Part shown: positions 5,645 to 6,491 of the stretch, one piece after another
How positions within the stretch are numbered: the stretch's first letter is position 1
Layout: each line of letters begins with the position of its first letter
Origin: JAGOMW01 sp964596675
Lineage (GTDB): Bacteria > Patescibacteriota > Gracilibacteria > BD1-5 > UBA2023
Length of the DNA: 6,491 nt
Direction of reading: 5' to 3'
Assembly (NCBI GenBank): GCA_964596675.1
Contig: CAZQUZ010000018.1
Coordinates: 1-6,491 of the forward strand
Notes under the pieces: model-generated
The model's database searches: none
The model's input: only the letters and a program-made list of their open reading frames with translations
What the model was told of the DNA's origin: nothing
Made by a program: the position numbers and the translations under genes

Positions 5645-6451
5645 CCTGTTTGTTACTCCTCCGATTTAACTCGGAGTGGGGAAACCTCTTCGGGTTTCCC
5701 TCTCTGCCTTTAACTTAATTTGGTATTTACTATGCTAGCATAACGCTCTATCAAGGATTCTTCCTTCCATCTCGTCTTCATGTGACATGAACGACAAAGT
5801 GCGATGCCGTTGCTGACATCAAAAATGCGTTCTTTGCTCACACGGATAGGAATAATGTGGTGTGGTTCGAGGAAACAACCATGCTTGCCACAATCCTGAC
5901 AGGTGAAGTCATCGCGCTCAAATACCTTGTTGCGCCATTGTTTCCACTCGACAGAACTTCGTAATCGACGTTTCTCAACAACCTCGGTTCTATCTTTGAT
6001 CCACAATGGGTGGTTTTCACCACTTCGTTCTGGAAACTTCATCCCCTTGTTCCAAACAGGCTTCGTTGCCTTTATGCCCTTTCGAGGAGATGTTTTTCCG
6101 TTGACGAAACCGCGTGTATTTCCAAGCATCCTGAGTCTTGCCTGACGCTTCCACTCGTCCGTATGTCTCATGCCCTTGGCATATGTATTTCCAACATTAC
6201 GCCTATGCCCTTTTTGGAACGTCATGCTAACACAGTAACATACCTTATTAAGTTTTAAAAGACCATTCGCAGAGAGCAGACTGTCGCATCACCCCAACCT
6301 ACAGGGTGTCCTCTCGCTCAGTCGTTCACGGTGGCTTTCGCCTTCCGCCCTGTCACCCGTCTTTTCGGGCTTCCAAGTCAATCAGAGAGGATTTAAAGTA
6401 GCCTTTCGTTAAGCTACTGCCATAAATCTTAGTTCTAAACTAGGTTTACTA
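5645..6451 (-). ncRNA. Group I self-splicing intron
   Basis: Several paired elements occur in the right order on the minus strand. P1 is 6458-6449 with 6443-6434, containing a single U-G pair (6452 with 6440) that marks the 5' splice site. P2 is 6418-6413 with 6402-6397. P3 is TCCTCTC (6391-6385) with GAGAGGA (6315-6309). P6 has a GGC-GAAA-GCC hairpin (6342-6333). P7 is GACTG (6323-6319) with CAGTC (6283-6279), and the flanks AACGACTG and ACAGTCTGCTCT resemble the T4 td intron. P8 is CACCC (6308-6304) with GGGTG (6294-6290), followed by J8/7 ATGCGA. P9 is CTCTCTGC (6276-6269) with GCAGAGAG (5707-5700). Two more hairpins follow at 5699-5680 and 5676-5659. The 3' end at G5645 is chosen by reading phase. 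P4 and P5 are ambiguous. Length is about 807 bases. Confidence 0.85.
5710..6225 (-). CDS. HNH homing endonuclease carried in the group I intron
   Basis: This 171-residue protein has a basic N-terminal half. It contains short NUMOD3-like DNA-binding repeats (about residues 12-75, for example GNTYAKGMRHTDEWKRQARL and WNKGMKFPERSGENHPLW). The C-terminal half is an HNH nuclease domain. Zinc-ligand cysteines are C109 and C112 (CQDC) and C144 and C147 (CRSC). The catalytic set is H122-H123 in the HHIIPI strand, N139 in SNGIAL, and H148 in SCHMKT. All key residues are present, so it is probably active. Such enzymes cut intron-lacking alleles and promote intron spread. The ORF lies wholly within the P9 loop, and its stop is two bases before the 3' strand of P9. 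An AAGG about 20 bases upstream of the ATG is too far away to be a good ribosome-binding site, which may keep expression low. Confidence 0.92.
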   Translation of the reverse strand: MTFQKGHRRNVGNTYAKGMRHTDEWKRQARLRMLGNTRGFVNGKTSPRKGIKATKPVWNKGMKFPERSGENHPLWIKDRTEVVEKRRLRSSVEWKQWRNKVFERDDFTCQDCGKHGCFLEPHHIIPIRVSKERIFDVSNGIALCRSCHMKTRWKEESLIERYASIVNTKLS

Positions 6452-6490
6452 ATTTAGACGGCAGTCCTTAGAGACTATGAGTTGTAGAAC
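6452..6490 (-). CDS. Candidate 5' exon of the major capsid gene (partial)
   Basis: The 40 bases right of the predicted 5' splice site have one open frame, reading VLQLIVSKDCRLN up to the exon-ending U at 6452. The other two frames are closed by stops. That frame ends on a whole codon, and the proposed 3' exon starts on a whole codon (AAC), so splicing would join them in phase to give DCRLN-NTITYETV. The peptide is not obviously capsid-like and no start codon lies within the window. It could instead be a leader region with an AAGGA motif (6471-6467). The exon assignment therefore rests mainly on the intron structure. Confidence 0.4.
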
Positions 6491-6491
6491 T

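Noticed and set aside
5656..5662. GGAGGAG as a ribosome-binding site for the capsid gene
   Set aside because: It is part of an intron hairpin, and the first GTG lies over 30 bases downstream. No ATG, GTG or TTG occurs at proper spacing.
5659..5699. Two strong hairpins (GGAAACC/GGTTTCC and CTCCGA/TCGGAG) that look like tandem transcription terminators
   Set aside because: Neither is followed by a U-run on the minus strand, and termination here would cut off the capsid gene. They fit peripheral P9 hairpins of the intron.
6226..6491. tRNA or other structured small RNA at the right end
   Set aside because: No cloverleaf or CCA-type acceptor was found, and the stems fit group I intron helices P1 to P8 instead.

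Overview
This window looks like part of a tailed double-stranded DNA phage or prophage (Caudoviricetes type). A dense run of virion genes on the minus strand reads right to left. In transcription order it runs: major capsid protein, membrane-anchored or signal-bearing structural protein, head-tail adaptor-like protein, 62-residue repeat protein, tail-fibre-like protein, 25-codon micro-ORF, tail propeller-like protein, and a coiled-coil small structural protein. Most genes abut or overlap by 1 to 4 bases, so they are probably co-transcribed and translationally coupled. Stops are TAA, TAG and TGA with no internal TGA in the genes, so the standard bacterial code fits. The host cannot be named. 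The tight gene order and the near-absence of Shine-Dalgarno motifs would fit a host with SD-poor initiation, but that is inference.

The right end (about 5645 to 6451, minus strand) is best explained as a self-splicing group I intron. It has a P1 helix with a U-G splice-site pair, P2, P3, P7 and P8 helices, a P9 stem, and two 3' hairpins. Its P9 loop carries an HNH homing endonuclease gene. The intron appears to interrupt the major capsid gene: the capsid reading frame runs back without a plausible start codon to the predicted 3' splice site. The 40 bases right of the intron are open in the matching phase.

The left end (1 to 300) holds what may be the tail of a plus-strand gene and a small two-helix membrane protein gene. 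These converge on the last minus-strand structural gene and overlap it by 57 bases. No tRNA, rRNA, CRISPR array, insertion sequence or attachment site was seen, and no stretch over 300 bases lacks a feature.
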